A stretch of DNA of 64,000 bases, taken from the NCBI GenBank assembly GCA_024704765.1, contig JAKMXF010000005.1, positions 87,829 to 151,828 of the forward strand. The letters are read 5' to 3'. Positions 46,523 through 58,941 of this stretch are shown here, piece by piece; positions within the stretch are counted from its first letter, which is position 1, and each line of letters opens with the position of its first letter. The notes under the pieces are model-generated. The model made no database searches and had not been told where the DNA came from. It saw only the letters and a program-made list of their open reading frames with translations. The DNA is from Oopsacas minuta (taxonomy: Eukaryota > Porifera > Hexactinellida > Lyssacinosida > Leucopsacidae). The translations under genes were made by a program, and so were the position numbers.

Positions 46523-47828
46523 CAGGGTGTCTAGTAAGTTCTGTCCTCAATGTTTTTGCATGCCATATTTTCTATATTAAACCAATTTGGTTGATATTTT
46601 ATAAACTGATAAAATATTTAGTAATAAATTGTTTAGTAAAGTGTTTACTCAATATATCCTCCCTTTTGAGAAATTACAGCCTGTAGCCGTGCCCTAAATT
46701 TCCCTACTGCATTTCGCAGCTCATCTTGTGGTATTTTCTGCCATTCACGCTGAAGGGAGAGCTTCAGAGAGTCCAAACTCTTGTGAGGTTTAGCACATGC
46801 CCTTGCCTCCAGATTAGCCCAGACGCTATATTCGAGCGGATTCAAATCTAGACTAGATGGGCCCATTGGTCTTTGCTAATAAACTAGATTTTTCTTGCCC
46901 TAAACTAGTCTTGAGTGCTTTTGGATGCATGTGCAGGGGCAGAATCCTGTTGAAAGATCCAAGTGTTATTTCTAAATAGATTTTGCCCAGCTACACTGAT
47001 TTCCTGTTCCAAAATCAATTCTTGGTATGTTGCAGAGTTGATTTTGACCCCTTGGGGGACAAAAATCAGATTTGTCCGTGAATTTGCGGACACACCAACC
47101 CAGGCTATCACAGACATTGGCTTCTGCACCTATCGATGTATTTCAGGTTTTCTGGAATTGCTGTGGAACTGCTAGCAAGAATCCGATCATTTTGTCAGTT
47201 CCTAGCCTCTTCAATCGTGGAAATTTTCTCATCTGAGAAGAGGATCTGGTCTTAGGCCCCAGGAACGAACCACTGAAGAAGTACTTTCGATCTAGCCAGC
47301 CTCTTAGTCCGAATACTCGGGTTAAGGTGGTGTACCTTGTCTTTTAATAGACTTAAGCCCTAGATCCTCAACTACCAGCTTTCGCATCGTTTCATGATTA
47401 ACCGATAATTCACGGGCCATTTTCCTGATGGATCTCCGGGGATTCCGAGAAATTCGGCAGCGGACTTTGTTTTTCAAGGCTGGAGTCCTTACAGACCTTG
47501 GACGACCGGATCTAGGTTTGTCACTCAAGCTTTCAGTGTCCTTTATCGTTTAATGGTACGATATATTAGCTTAGGTGAAACCTTTCCATTTTTTAGCTTT
47601 TGAAAAATTTCCTTTTTTTAGCTACCTATCTCGAAAAGTGCGATAAATTTGGATCTAATTTTTTCAGCCATTATTTCACAAGTGTAAATAATATTATGTA
47701 GAAGCCTATTATTCGTTTGAAAGAGCGGAAAAAGTGTTACAAATTATGCATCTCAAACTGCTTGTGTGTTCACACCTAACTATGCAATGAGATGTGATTT
47801 ATGAGGACAGAACTTATTAGACACCCTG
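46523..47828 (-). mobile_element. Tc1/mariner-type transposon
   Basis: TIR CAGGGTGTCTAGTAAGTTCT at 46523 and inverted at 47828 with one mismatch over about 27 bp. The left flank is TA and the right flank TG, so the TA duplication has one change. Length 1306 bp with one gene on the minus strand. Confidence 0.85.
46645..47528 (-). pseudogene. Tc1/mariner-type transposase, several breaks
   Basis: N-terminal HTH region KPRSGRPRSVRTPALKNK and RSIRKMARELSVNHETMRKL (47322-47528). Middle block VIAWVGVSANSRTNLIFVP and WIFQQDSAPAHASK (second catalytic Asp; 46905-47129). C-terminal block SLDLNPLEYSVWANLEA (third acidic position) and GKFRARLQAVI, ending GGYIE (46645-46866). Stops and frame changes between the blocks inactivate it. 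Confidence 0.8.
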
Positions 47829-48859
47829 TGAGCTCAGGGATTACATATGGTAGTATTATTAATTGTATAAATAATAATTCAACTATATACAGATTCAGTA
47901 GAGAAAGAATGTTCTCAGTTTCTAACAGTGCGACTGAAATGGATACAACGTTATATTGTGAAGGAGAGCATAACAACAACAATAGGGATTGGATTTTTCA
48001 AGAATCCCAAAGCATTCTTAAGAAAATTAGTGAACTTGGATCAACATCAGGCTTCACCTTGGTCCAATTCTATGTATTTCACTTGTTGTATAATTAACTT
48101 TTGGGAAAATTCCCATCCCTTCATGTATATGTGATATACAATTAGAAAAAAATCCTATAGCTTGTGCAGAAAAATATAGCACGCCAATCGAAAAGTGTCC
48201 ATATGAATTGGCAAATATACAGGTTGGTCATAAATATTAATCTATTTTATATGATCATATCCCACGAGATACAGTTTGAACATTTATCTTATTCTCTTCA
48301 TTTTGTTACATAACATTTGTTTTCTTATATAATTATTATTAAAGAGAACACTTTAGACAATGTCGTAGAGGAATGACCAAAAGGTTAAACACAAGGTGAA
48401 TTCAATCGATGTAATGGAGTTAAAAAAGCTCTTACACCAACGACTATACGTTCTATTATTGAGAAAGTATATTGTAAAAATTATTGATGATAAGAATTGG
48501 ATACTAGGAATGTTCATTTTTCGGATTAGGCAGATTTCATCTCAGCGGCCACGTAAATAAACAAACTATCTGTTTTATCCATTAGAAGGACATATCCTGA
48601 TTCTAGGTAACCAGAGAGTGTTGAAAAGTTGTTGTATGACCCGCAGTCACCCCTGAGTGTATCATTCGGCCTCTATCTTCTTCGGAAATGAGGAGGGAAC
48701 AGCGCTAACAGTGAATTCAGCCAGATATCTACACATGCAAATAGATACTTTGTTCCAGTAATTATTGGCTAATATTGCATTCATGCTAGATTAGTCACCC
48801 TCCACAATATGCTAATTTTGTTAAATACTTTCCCGAAAACAGTTTTAATATGGTGATTT
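47829..48859. other. Non-coding region with a possible mariner remnant
   Basis: No confident gene. About 48215-48235 reads GGTTGGTCATAAATATT, similar to a Tc1/mariner terminus, and might belong to the remnant at 48860-49080. Confidence 0.35.
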
Positions 48860-49080
48860 CGCTTTGATTCAAGAATCATTGGGCACCTTACTCTCTAGAC
48901 CTAAATTCATTTCATTTCTTCTTGTGGAGGCCCTAAAGTCGGTAGTACAATTGAATCCAATTCCTGAAAGCAATTTTAGACAAGAGATGTTACTGATTAA
49001 ATCAGAAGTTTTGAGAAAGTTTTTTATCACATGCTTTTCTGGGTCGAAATATGCATCACAAAGAAGTGGGCCTGGATCAA
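48860..49080 (+). pseudogene. Tc1/mariner transposase C-terminal remnant
   Basis: Across one frameshift the plus strand reads HWAPYSLDLNSFHFFLW then KSVVQLNPIPESNFRQEML and KSEVLRKF, equivalent to the third catalytic motif and C-terminus of mariner-type transposases (SPDLxPxDFFLWG). The rest of the gene is absent or unrecognisable. Confidence 0.5.
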
Positions 49081-49947
49081 ACACTTTCTGAAATAATCAT
49101 AACATGAGAGAATAAGGCAATAATGACAGTATTCGAGCTGCATCCAAATCATACGCGAGCGGTGGAGCGGAAACATGTTTCTAACAAAGAGTAGCATTAT
49201 CTATTGTATTATATAATGAAGCTAGATGATTATTTTGCGTAGATAATCAAATTCACTTTGTTTATATTCTCCCAGCTGCAATAGTGGCAATGTTGTCAAC
49301 TGTCGAACGACATATTTTCCGTATTTATTCGAATCGTTATCACCGTATTCTTCGAATAGTTGTCAGCCGATTATTGATTTCCTCCTATAGGTTGGTACTT
49401 AATTTACGATATTTGTACATACAGCATGTTACTTCCTCTATCTCCGTACTTATGAATTTCTACTATAGTAGGCTCTCATTAATACGAACACGGTTAAGAA
49501 GTAACTCCGCTAAGGGATACGAATTTGGGGGCCCCCTAGTGTAGGTATTAATAAGAGTCTTTTGTAATTGTTTTTATCTTAAAGCAATCCCATTCAATAG
49601 AATATTTGATGGCTAATAGGGAAATATCAAGCCCAATTACTCGCCCCCCACGGGCCCATTAGCTGGCCCTAAATTGCAGGGGTGGCCTTCTAAGGGTCAT
49701 TTCCAATTCAGCGAAACCAAAAGCGGTCCAGCTACAAGGCTATATTTACTTGAGTTGATAAAACAGATATTAATAATAATGATAATTATAATAGTACATG
49801 ATAATTACTTAGTAATTTGATAATGAACCAGCACTTTTGTTTATACAAAGTCGAAATACAAACGAAAATGCTATTCTTTCAAATTTCGCTAAAAGTGAAG
49901 AATGAATTGATCGAATGTTAACTAAATTTTTTACTCGTTCATAGGTA

Positions 49948-50313
49948 CAGTAGATGCCTGATATTAGAGCGGTACGGTTATATGAACATTAACTCGATTT
50001 ACCCAATCTTTTGTATTCTACTCCTTGAATTTTTTGCGAGTATTGGAATTTATCCCGAAAAGGTTGGATATATTTATCCCGGTTATAAGGACACTTTTGC
50101 AGTATTAGTGAGCGGGGTTCTAATAATCAGCTATTTTTGTATAATTGGTATGAATTATACGGTTGATATTCGAAGCGTTTTACAAATTTGTCCATATTTC
50201 CAAATGTAAATATGTCAGGTGTTCTTGAAACTGGCATCCGCTATATACCACATACTGAGAATAAGAACACTGTGTCCAGACTCCTACGATGTTCATATAC
50301 CCGACGTCTACTG
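49948..50313. mobile_element. Pogo-like MITE, 366 bp
   Basis: CAGTAGATGCC at the left and inverted CAGTAGACGTC at the right, flanked by TA (49946-49947 and 50314-50315). TTATATGAACAT is shared near both ends. No coding capacity. Confidence 0.6.
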
Positions 50314-51251
50314 TATTGTGATAATTAAACGACCTTCTATTTAGAATCCCACCGAGTGCCATTACAGCTATAACGTAAGTTTATTGACTATATCCTCACC
50401 AAAATGTACTTTTACAAAATATCTATATTATTGATACGAGGGGACATAATAGATAATTGATGTAGCAGTCTACATCATTCTCGCCCTAATTAATATTTTG
50501 AATTTACAATCCCCATTAAGCCATTTTCAATGAGAAATACTTCGGTTAAAACGAATTCAGAGGCAAGGAGCACAAATTTTTGGTGTTTATATAACCAGTT
50601 TCGACTGTATTAGTAATTTATAAGATATCTATTATATGTGATCAATTCAATGTCTCTTATGTGAAATTTCCTAATCGTTGAGCCAACTACATACTCTAAA
50701 ATAAGTTGATGTTGATAGAATTATCTGCTTAATTGCATTTTAATTTACCAGGCAGAGCTGGCTATAAACAGCGTTTTGTATTGCTAGTTAAATTTATGCA
50801 AGTTGAATCTGTCTTTGCCGTCCTGCAAGATTTCGTCCCGGTTCTCAGAGCTTTACAGTTTGCAATTAAGCAGGAAATGCTTTTATCCTGAATTAAGTTC
50901 ACCAGAGGCGTTGGAATATGACCACAATTTGCATAATTAGACCAATGGTATGTGATTTGATATCAAATCAATTGACCTAAGGAACCTAAATTCGAGAATG
51001 GATCACTCCTGAAGGGAACAAGAATCAACAATTTGCAAAATTTTCATATGCCAATAGAATAAGCATATAATTATGTTGTGAATTGAAATACAGTAGAGTC
51101 TATTTAATACGAGCACAGTTAAGAAGTAACTCCGGTAAAGAGTAGAATTTTGTATCCTTTATCAGTCCCCTTCAATGCATTTTCAATGTAAATTAGTTCG
51201 GATAATACATACTCTGGAAAGAGTGCGTATTTTAACAATTATTGCCTACTT

Positions 51252-51425
51252 AGTTGTTGCATGAAGTACATAGTTTTTGTTAAAATATAGACATTCAAAT
51301 ATGGTATGGACCTTGTCCTATTTATATGTGTACGGACATATCCTACACATTAAAATAGGACAATGTCCATGCCATATTTGAATGTCAATATTTTAACGAT
51401 AGCTACGTACTTAATGCAGCAACAA
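51252..51425. repeat. Long imperfect palindrome
   Basis: Arms of about 80 bp, containing GTTAAAATATAGACATTCAA and its inverted partner TTGAATGTCAATATTTTAAC, surround ACGGACATATCC. The arms are nearly identical over GACATTCAAATATGG and GTCCTATTT. It is a fold-back element or recent inverted duplication. Confidence 0.85.
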
Positions 51426-52242
51426 TTTATTCTCAGAATTGTTTCAATTTTAATGAATTCCTCTTTTGTTCAATTTCAGACTTATACTCAATTCCTACGT
51501 TATTTTGGCCAAGCATACCACACTCTCACTCTCATTTAAATTCCGAAAGTTTTGGTCACATTCCCGTCCATTGTGCAAATTTATTCTACATTTCATTGTT
51601 TAGCGCTCCCAAAAAGAAGAGATGGGTAAAATTCAACAACTATTTCTTAATATACTAGGAAAATAGGCCCTCGCTATTCCAAACAAGCCTTTACTTCTAA
51701 CAAAATCACCATCCAATCAGTGAATTTGTTCGCTTATAGTGAATAGTAACGATGATAACTTGTGGCTTACTAGTTTACGAATATATGAGCAAAAATTCAC
51801 TAAATGATGTACAGACATGTACAGTAGTCGTTAACAATAGACGTTTTTGAAATTTTGACTGTTACAAAATTATTTACCTCCATGTTCTGTTCGGGATAGC
51901 GATGGTCTGCTATATTTTATATGTTTTTGCTCTGAACACAAGCGGGTCGGTTGACCGATTTGAGTAATGGTTAATATACATCATCTACTACATTTCACCG
52001 GTTAATCTATGCTATCACTCGACTACAATGGAATAATTTTAGCATATTCGGCCTGTATAACCCTAAATCCATCCATTTGCTATATCATTTCCATTAAATT
52101 AGTCAAGAGATAAAGATTTAATTAGCACACATATTAATTTTGTGCATGTTAATGTCTAGTAGTAGTAAATATGCTTGCCAAGTATATATTTATTTAGATC
52201 CAGAAATTGTCCAATCGAGTGGTAATTTCAATTATTCTATTA

Positions 52243-52634
52243 CAGTGGAATTCGTTTATTAGCAATTCAGGTTTTGTACGAGAAAAGCTTGCTAATAAGC
52301 GAGCTTGCTAATCGAGCAACTCAATCAATTTGATAAATACTATTGTTGTATGTACAAGTAGATACGTGTGTGTGATGACATAATAAGTATAAGGATATTG
52401 TAGTGCACGTATTTGTGTGTCCTAAAGAGTTCGAAGCTAATAAAGGAACTAAAGATTTCTTTATTATGTTATTAGCAAGTCGTGTTTTTATGAGAAAACT
52501 TGCTTATATGCGAACTTGCTAATAAGCGAACTTGTTTATACATAAATCCCTATACCTTTGCTCCGTGCACTGAAATAACTTGCAAATAAGCGGATCTTGC
52601 TAATAGAGCACTTGCTAATAGACGAACTCTACTG
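52243..52634. mobile_element. Pogo-like MITE with internal repeats, 392 bp
   Basis: CAGTGGAATTCGTTTATTAG at 52243 and inverted CAGTAGAGTTCGTCTATTAG at 52634, flanked by TA on each side (52241-52242, 52635-52636). Inside, a TTGCTAATAAGCGAACTTGC word is repeated several times near both ends. Subterminal iteration of the TIR is obvious. No gene. Confidence 0.8.
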
Positions 52635-53534
52635 TATAGAATTGTTTTAGTTTTGGTATATATTGATATTATGGTCATATTTTATTAGTCGTGTGGTGCA
52701 TTTGTGTGGAATATATCTAATTTTCGGCCAGGACTCTCGAAACATTTGACTACATTTATTGGGGTCGCTTCTAGATATTGTAGCAGAATAAATGCGTAAA
52801 TATTATTTTAATATTGTTGAAGAACCGACATTGTGTCTTATCCGAATGAGTTTCCGACATACGTACATTTTCACCTGCCAAATCGGACAATTTACTAATC
52901 CAACACTATGTTCATTTCCAAAGAATTTGTGGGTATATATATTTCTACTCAAACTACCTTCTGGTAATTTCTTAGTCGGACCATTATATTTCGTACTTTT
53001 CTTTGAGCTAATTCAACAAAAATTTGAGCCATTTGTAAAACAGTTGATGATTATATGCGGTAATGAGTCCGACATTTCATTCTTAAGAAAGCGTGATCCC
53101 TTGTACATATTTGCTGATAGAAATTACTTTTGTAAAGTGAAAATTCTACCCTTTGAGCCATTATGAATCATTTTACTATTTGTCTTTTACTTTAATATTC
53201 ATTAAACAACACTCGATAATTACGATATACTTCTCTGCTGTTACATCAATGCATTCATTAACAATTTTCGGGACAGGATGTAATTTAGGAATTGGCCCCC
53301 TATGTTTCAAAAGTTACCAAATTTGCACCTATGTATATTTATCCATATTATATAGAATGATTTATACTTGGGTAGAAATTTATATACTCCTATTTTCTAG
53401 CATTATTTCAATCATGAGATCATTTGTAAGTTAAACTCTAGGAAGCATCCTTAAAGGGACTTTGAAATGCAAATATTGCTGTTAAATTCTCAAATTCTGT
53501 TAATCCCGGACCGAAGCGACTCTAAATTATATTT

Positions 53535-55388
53535 GGTACAATTACAATAATGTACCTCTTTTTATTGGTAAGAGATATCGAATCACTGTTAATAGATTTG
53601 AATAGAGTATGTTCAGAGAAGAATATTAATCGAAAGAAATCCAAAATCGGATGAAAACTGACAAAGTTGGAACATTTTTGGCTACTAAGCCAAATCCTAT
53701 GGAGAAAATTGTATTATCGAATAGACCCAAATAATACTAATAGAATTGCTTGCATTAGACTATGCAATATAATTGGGTGTGCATATTGCATATTGAGGTT
53801 AACGAGTAAGAGATTTTGAGCTCAGCTTAACTACGACTGTAACAATATAACAAAAGGAATGCGAAACCACAGAAGATATATTTCTGTGGCAAGCTAACCT
53901 TATCATATTACATTTTGCATTCGTCAACATAAATACATAAATATAGTATTTTCCCATTTATCACTTTAGAATTCATTCAAACACGAATCCATGGCTGCTG
54001 CTTCACTAACATTTACGCCGATGTTAATGCCAATTATTTTTCCAGATATTGGTGTTGTTCCGTTGAAAAGATTTTACCAAAGCATAGTTACTGACTAGGA
54101 TGCAGTCATCAGATGGTTGCAAGAAAATGGTCTTCTGGCAAGGGGAATGGTATGTAAATGCGGAAGATTAATGAAGATAGGGAAATTTTCCCATGCTGCT
54201 GAAGAGCTAGGTTGGAGGTGCATGGAGAAAGCATGTAGGAAGGTAGCGTCACTTAGGGTAGGTTCATTCTTTGAGTCCTCTAACCTAAAACTCATAGAGT
54301 TCATTGAGTTTATCTTTCTCTGGTCAAAGGATTATCAGACTACAGAAACTTTTGAAGAAAATTTAGGATGGTCAAGGTCCACGATTACAGATTGGAAAAA
54401 CTATATGCGTGACCTTTGTGTAACAAGGTATTTATCGTACCCCGAGCCTATAGGAGGACCAGGAGAGATTGTGGAAATTGATGAAAGCAAATTTGGTCAT
54501 CACAAATACAGTCGTGGTAGGTTACTATCTGGCCAATGGGTCTTTGGTGGAGTTTGTAGGGGAACTAGTGACATGTTTATGATACCAGTTGTAGATAGAT
54601 CGGCTTCTACACTTATTCCATTGGTTAACGAATTTATTCGCCCAGGAAGTATCATAATGTCTGACAAATGGGTTTCCTATAATCAAATACACCCCGGAAC
54701 ATTTCCTCATTATACAGTTAATCATAGCGAAAATTTTGTGGACCCAACAACGGGCGCGCATACGCAAACCATTGAATCGGCTTGGGGGCATTTTAAAAAA
54801 AGAAGCAGAAATTCGATGACAACTAATCCGGAACTCCTCGATACTTATCTTGCAGAACATTGCTGGAGGAAGAAAAATTGTTCAAACAGTTTCAAGAACA
54901 TCATTTCAGAAATTAGGTCACAGTATCCTGTTGTATAGTATCTCAATTTAGACATTATTATAATACATGTAATACCTTGCTTACTGTGTAGATTTGTCAG
55001 AAATTCTTATGTGTATATAATGTATGTAACTAGGAACAGAAATATATCTTCTGTGGTTTCGCATTCCTTTTGTTATATTGTTACAGTCGTAGTTAAGCTG
55101 AGCTCAAAATCTCTTACTCGTTAACCTCAATATGCAATATGCACACCCAATTATATTGCATAGTCTAATGCAAGCAATTCTATTAGTATTATTTGGGTCT
55201 ATTCGATAATACAATTTTCTCCATAGGATTTGGCTTAGTAGCCAAAAATGTTCCAACTTTGTCAGTTTTCATCCGATTTTGGATTTCTTTCGATTAATAT
55301 TCTTCTCTGAACATACTCTATTCAAATCTATTAACAGTGATTCGATATCTCTTACCAATAAAAAGAGGTACATTAGTGTAATTGTACC
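53535..55388 (+). mobile_element. Merlin transposon B with 353-bp TIRs
   Basis: Inverted repeats 53535-53887 and 55036-55388 (paired coordinates sum to 108923) are nearly identical over their full 353 bp and start GGTACAATTACA. The 1854-bp element has one transposase gene between them. The flanking 8-9 bp do not match clearly (TTATATTT against GAGAATTT), so the expected target duplication has decayed or is absent. Confidence 0.85.
53991..54938 (+). pseudogene. Merlin/IS1016-type transposase B, one stop codon
   Basis: The likely start is ATG at 53991 (MAAASLTFTPM), matching the N-terminus of Merlin A. The frame is interrupted only by TAG at 54096-54098; from 54117 it is open to the natural stop. 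Zinc-ribbon-like cysteines (VCKCGRLM, WRCMEKAC) are followed by the core EPIGGPGEIVEIDESKFGHH (first D), SIIMSDKWVSY (second D) and HTQTIESAWGHFKKR (E), then PELLDTYLAEHCWRKKN. 315 codons is normal for the family. All catalytic residues are in place, so the element is one substitution from open. Confidence 0.85.
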
Positions 55389-55440
55389 GAGAATTTTGCT
55401 AAATGTTTAATATTAAAATGGAATTTTTGGCCAGTATGTA

Positions 55441-56745
55441 CGAGGAACACTCGAAAAGTTTACCGTTTGATATGGAACCATTAATCTGTCGGATATTTTT
55501 CCGCATCCATCTTTTCAGACATATTTTATTATTCTACTTTGAAACTTTGATTCATTTATCACTTCTACTTTCATAAATTAGATAATTTTAGTGTACATGG
55601 CTTCTACAATATCTCACTCTAAATCAGATCTTACAAAACGTGATTTTCAAGCAATGATTTTGATCTTATTCAAACTACAGAAGACAAGAGTAGAAATCTA
55701 TTAATCTTTACAGGAACGTTTCCAGGAACTAGCTCCTTCTCTAAGTACAGTTGAACGATGATACAGAGAATTTATTCACGGAAACTTTGTTCTTGAAGAT
55801 GCCTCTCGTTCAGGAAGACCGAATATTTCACATAATGAAGAAAATGTTAACAAAATGCTAGATCTAATTACTAAATATCCTCTTAATACGTACGCTCAGT
55901 TAAAGTATGAAACCGAGTTATCATCGGGGACAATTAGTATGATTTGCACAAAGAGTTTTCTGTCAGGAAGTTGTGTGCTCGATGGATTCCCCATTCTTTG
56001 AACTTACAGCAAAAAATATCCCACATAGACTTTTGCAAAGTTATGCTCAAAAGGTTTGCTAATGGAAGTTCCAGAGCTGTTTCTGAGATCCTTACAGGTG
56101 ATGAGACATGGATATACCATTATGACCCAGAAACAAAGCCAATGTCAAATGAGTGGATTGAAGAAGATGCCCCACCTCCAACCAAAGTGCGGAGGGCTAG
56201 ATCTGTTGGGAAACAAATGTGGGCGATTTTTTTCAGATCTAGTGGGTTTGTCGAAGCTGTTGCCCTCGAGGATAGAAAGACAGTTACTGCCGACTGGTAC
56301 ACTACAGTGTGCCTACCAAAGTCATCACAGCAATTGAGTCACAGTGGGAGAAGATAGGCATTAGAGGAATTCTTCTTCATCATGATAATGCGCCATCGCA
56401 TACGGCAATCAGAACTCGTGAGTTTTTGGAAAATTAGTGACTCAAACATTACCTCACCCGTCCTACAGTCCTGATTTAGCCGCTTGCGACTTCTGGTTGT
56501 TCCCTAGACTCAAAGATCAATTACGTGGGAGGAGACCTTTGACTAATGAGGTGTTGAGAGGGGCACTTTTTCCAAGCGATCGGAGACATACCCAAAGAAG
56601 AGTGGAAAAAATGTTTTGATAATTGTGTACCAGAATGAAAAAATGTATGGATTGTCAGGGAGAGTATTTTGAAAAATGTAAGAGTCAATTTTACTCTTAT
56701 TATCTGATATGCCGGTTAATGTTAAAACTTTTCGAGTGCCCTTCG
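55441..56745 (+). mobile_element. Mariner transposon, 1305 bp
   Basis: TIR CGAGGAACACTCGAAAAGTT at 55441 and inverted CGAAGGGCACTCGAAAAGTT at 56745 (two mismatches), flanked by TA on both sides (55439-55440, 56746-56747). It lies only 52 bp from Merlin B. Confidence 0.9.
55597..56619 (+). pseudogene. Mariner DD34D transposase, several breaks
   Basis: From MASTISHSKSDLTKRDF the HTH region follows with two stops (near 55704 and 55757), then DASRSGRPNIS, and after a frameshift ILTGDETWIYHYD (first D), FFRSSGFVEAVALED, GILLHHDNAPSHTA (second D), a stop, and SPDLAACDFWLFPRLKDQL (third D). The spacing fits DD34D mariners. Inactive. Confidence 0.85.
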
Positions 56746-56747
56746 TA

Positions 56748-57634
56748 TTTATGTCACTACAATCGATATTGGATATACGTGTAGTGACGAGTACGGATTC
56801 ACTATTTTTGATCAAATTATCTCTACGTTATAACCAATTGTAACTATTAACATCATTCATGTATCTATTATCTACTGTAAGTTTTTTGAGTATTTTTATT
56901 TGAATAATTTTCGCTCGAATTTTCCGTAATTACGCTCTCAATATTCCAATGACTGAACACTTTAATTCAGTGCACAGTGGTTTAGAAGCAAAGAATACAT
57001 AAAAAATTGATTCGGTATTTGATGGTTTTATTTCATTTTATATTGTCTAAATGATTCTAATTTAGAATATCTAAGCGATTGAGAGCCTAGAAGCTGTATA
57101 ATTTCTTCATCAAAGATGCGAAATATTATAGTCAAAAATTGCGGCGTCATGATTTCTTAATTTATCCACAATTTCAAATCTACATGTAAGAGCAATTATA
57201 TAATCGAATGTTACTAATCTGGTATAGTTTATACATTTCGACTATGCTAAACCTAAATATCTTGTTTCAAAGCCTGTATCTTGTATATTTTTCGTGAACA
57301 TAAGTTCCTATACTCTAGTAAAATCCATACAGAATTTTTACAATGAGGAATACTTAAAGTGTCAGGAAAAATGCACAACACAAAACAACAGCGTAAAATT
57401 AATCTGATACACGTATTACGATTCCTAAAAACATAATCTAGAATCACAGGACCCGAAACAGTCCCAAGCTATAATTTTCAATTACATCCCATTGCAACTT
57501 TTCCTTGCTAGGAAATCCCATTGTAGCATACTGAAATAATGGAATGAAATAGTACTGAATTTCGTTCTTGAAAATTATCATAGTGACTTATATATATAAT
57601 CTACTGAATATTACAACATATTTTTCGGAATTTC
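56748..57634. other. Non-coding gap
   Basis: AT-rich, no gene or terminal repeat identified. It may contain the degraded 5' end of the RAG1-like copy that follows. Confidence 0.4.
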
Positions 57635-58941
57635 TTGAAAACAATTACAGAAGAGTTAACTTTCCCAAAGTCCCGCCTCGAATTGGCAAGAATCCTGAAA
57701 GACAATAATAATTGTGTCTTGAAAACGACAAAATATTTCAAAGAACACTTTGAAATGAACTCTGATAATACGAAACTCTTGGAAACGTTGCTGTTAAGAA
57801 TTCGGGACAGATTCAAGAAGGCGAAGAGATCTTTAGATTGTTTAGAAGGAGAATGGTGGCATTCTAACATTTCCATGAAACCTGAATAAAGAAAAATCGT
57901 ATTTCATATTTACTAGAGTCTTCTGATAATGGTGAAGTTCCCATTCATTCAGTTAGACATAGGAAGAATATTGATGATCTTTCTCTCTCTCTACAGCAAC
58001 AGCGTACTCGATTGTCAAGCCTGCTAGAATGCATTAAGCCACTCTCAGTTATTGAGAATACTACAGAAATATGCATTGTAGCACTCTCATTACAACTATT
58101 AGCAAATGAGGAGAATAATCGTCAGGTTGCTACGGCACCCAAAGACATTATTGTCAGTGGAGGATTCGGTAACCTCAGTGACAAGCATGTTCCAGTTGAC
58201 AAAGCCTTATTCTTGCTGGATTAACTTGAAGTGGGCAGGCGAAAATACGCTTAACTATGTCAAACACTTCTACCAGACAATATACATTTCCCATCTTACA
58301 GAAGGTAGCTGATCTGAGAGATGTCACGATTTCACGATCCAATATAACTTTATATCTTAATCCAGCTAAACCAATAGGTATATAAGCACCATATTTTCTT
58401 CAAGTTCAGAAACCTTAGAAAGAATATTGTCAATAGTAGATCGCCCCACAAGTGAAGAATTCCCACTCACATTTAAAATCGCAGATGGCTTAGATGGTTC
58501 TGGTTGTCACACTATCTACAACCAGCCGACAACTAATACTTTCACCAACAGCTTAAATCTGTTTTGTTTCAAACCCATCTCCATTCACACTGTACAAACA
58601 GTATTGTTTGGCAGAATAAATCCCCTAATTCACCCTTCTCTCAAAGACCTATTTTACTGTGCTGCGACAGAATGTGAAGAAAATATTCGTTCCTTCATGG
58701 AAAGTATGATTTATCCCGATACAGCGATGTTGCAAAATGGGATTACTTTAGAAAATAGTGTTGTCAATGTCTATATTATCCGCTCAATGTTTGATGGGAA
58801 GATGGCAGCCATTCTCTCTGGAGCTAGAGGAGCCAGTTGTGAGATGTGCACTGCCGTAGATAAAGATTTGAAGGACCAGAATTTAGTTCTTGAAGGGTTC
58901 CCCATCAACAGAAAAATCACAAATGCAATCGATTCTGTGTG
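57635..58941 (+). pseudogene. Second RAG1-like gene, truncated
   Basis: N-terminal helical part ITEELTFPKSRLELARIL and LLLRIRDRFKKAKRSLDCLE (57635-57889), then VIENTTEICIVALSLQLLA, VDKALFLLD and LEVGRRKYA, broken by stops. The clear block is 58427-58945: KIADGLDGSGCHTIYNQP, ECEENIRSFMESM, SMFDGKMAAILSGARGASCE and MCTAVDKDLKDQNLVLEGFP. The GASCEMCTA CxxC and DGLDGSG motif parallel the copy at 20-22 kb and the RAG1 core. The gene stops at ITNAIDSV, where satellite repeats begin, so the second and third catalytic regions are missing. Confidence 0.65.

Larger units (their letters stand above)
49081..53534. other. Long AT-rich gene desert with MITEs
   Basis: No gene recognised. Short Tc1/pogo-like non-autonomous elements and fragments lie at 49948-50313 and 52243-52634, with related loose sequence (ATTAATACGAACACGGTTAAG type) at about 49467-49560, 50500-50605 and 51090-51235, plus a long hairpin at 51252-51425. 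The ORF at 52792-53166 (124 codons) and the next at 53153 have no recognised domain and look like chance in AT-rich sequence. Confidence 0.5.

Noticed and set aside
52792-53434. Two overlapping plus-strand ORFs rich in Phe, Leu and Ile
   Set aside because: AT-rich sequence gives hydrophobic chance ORFs; no domain or codon-level support for a membrane protein.
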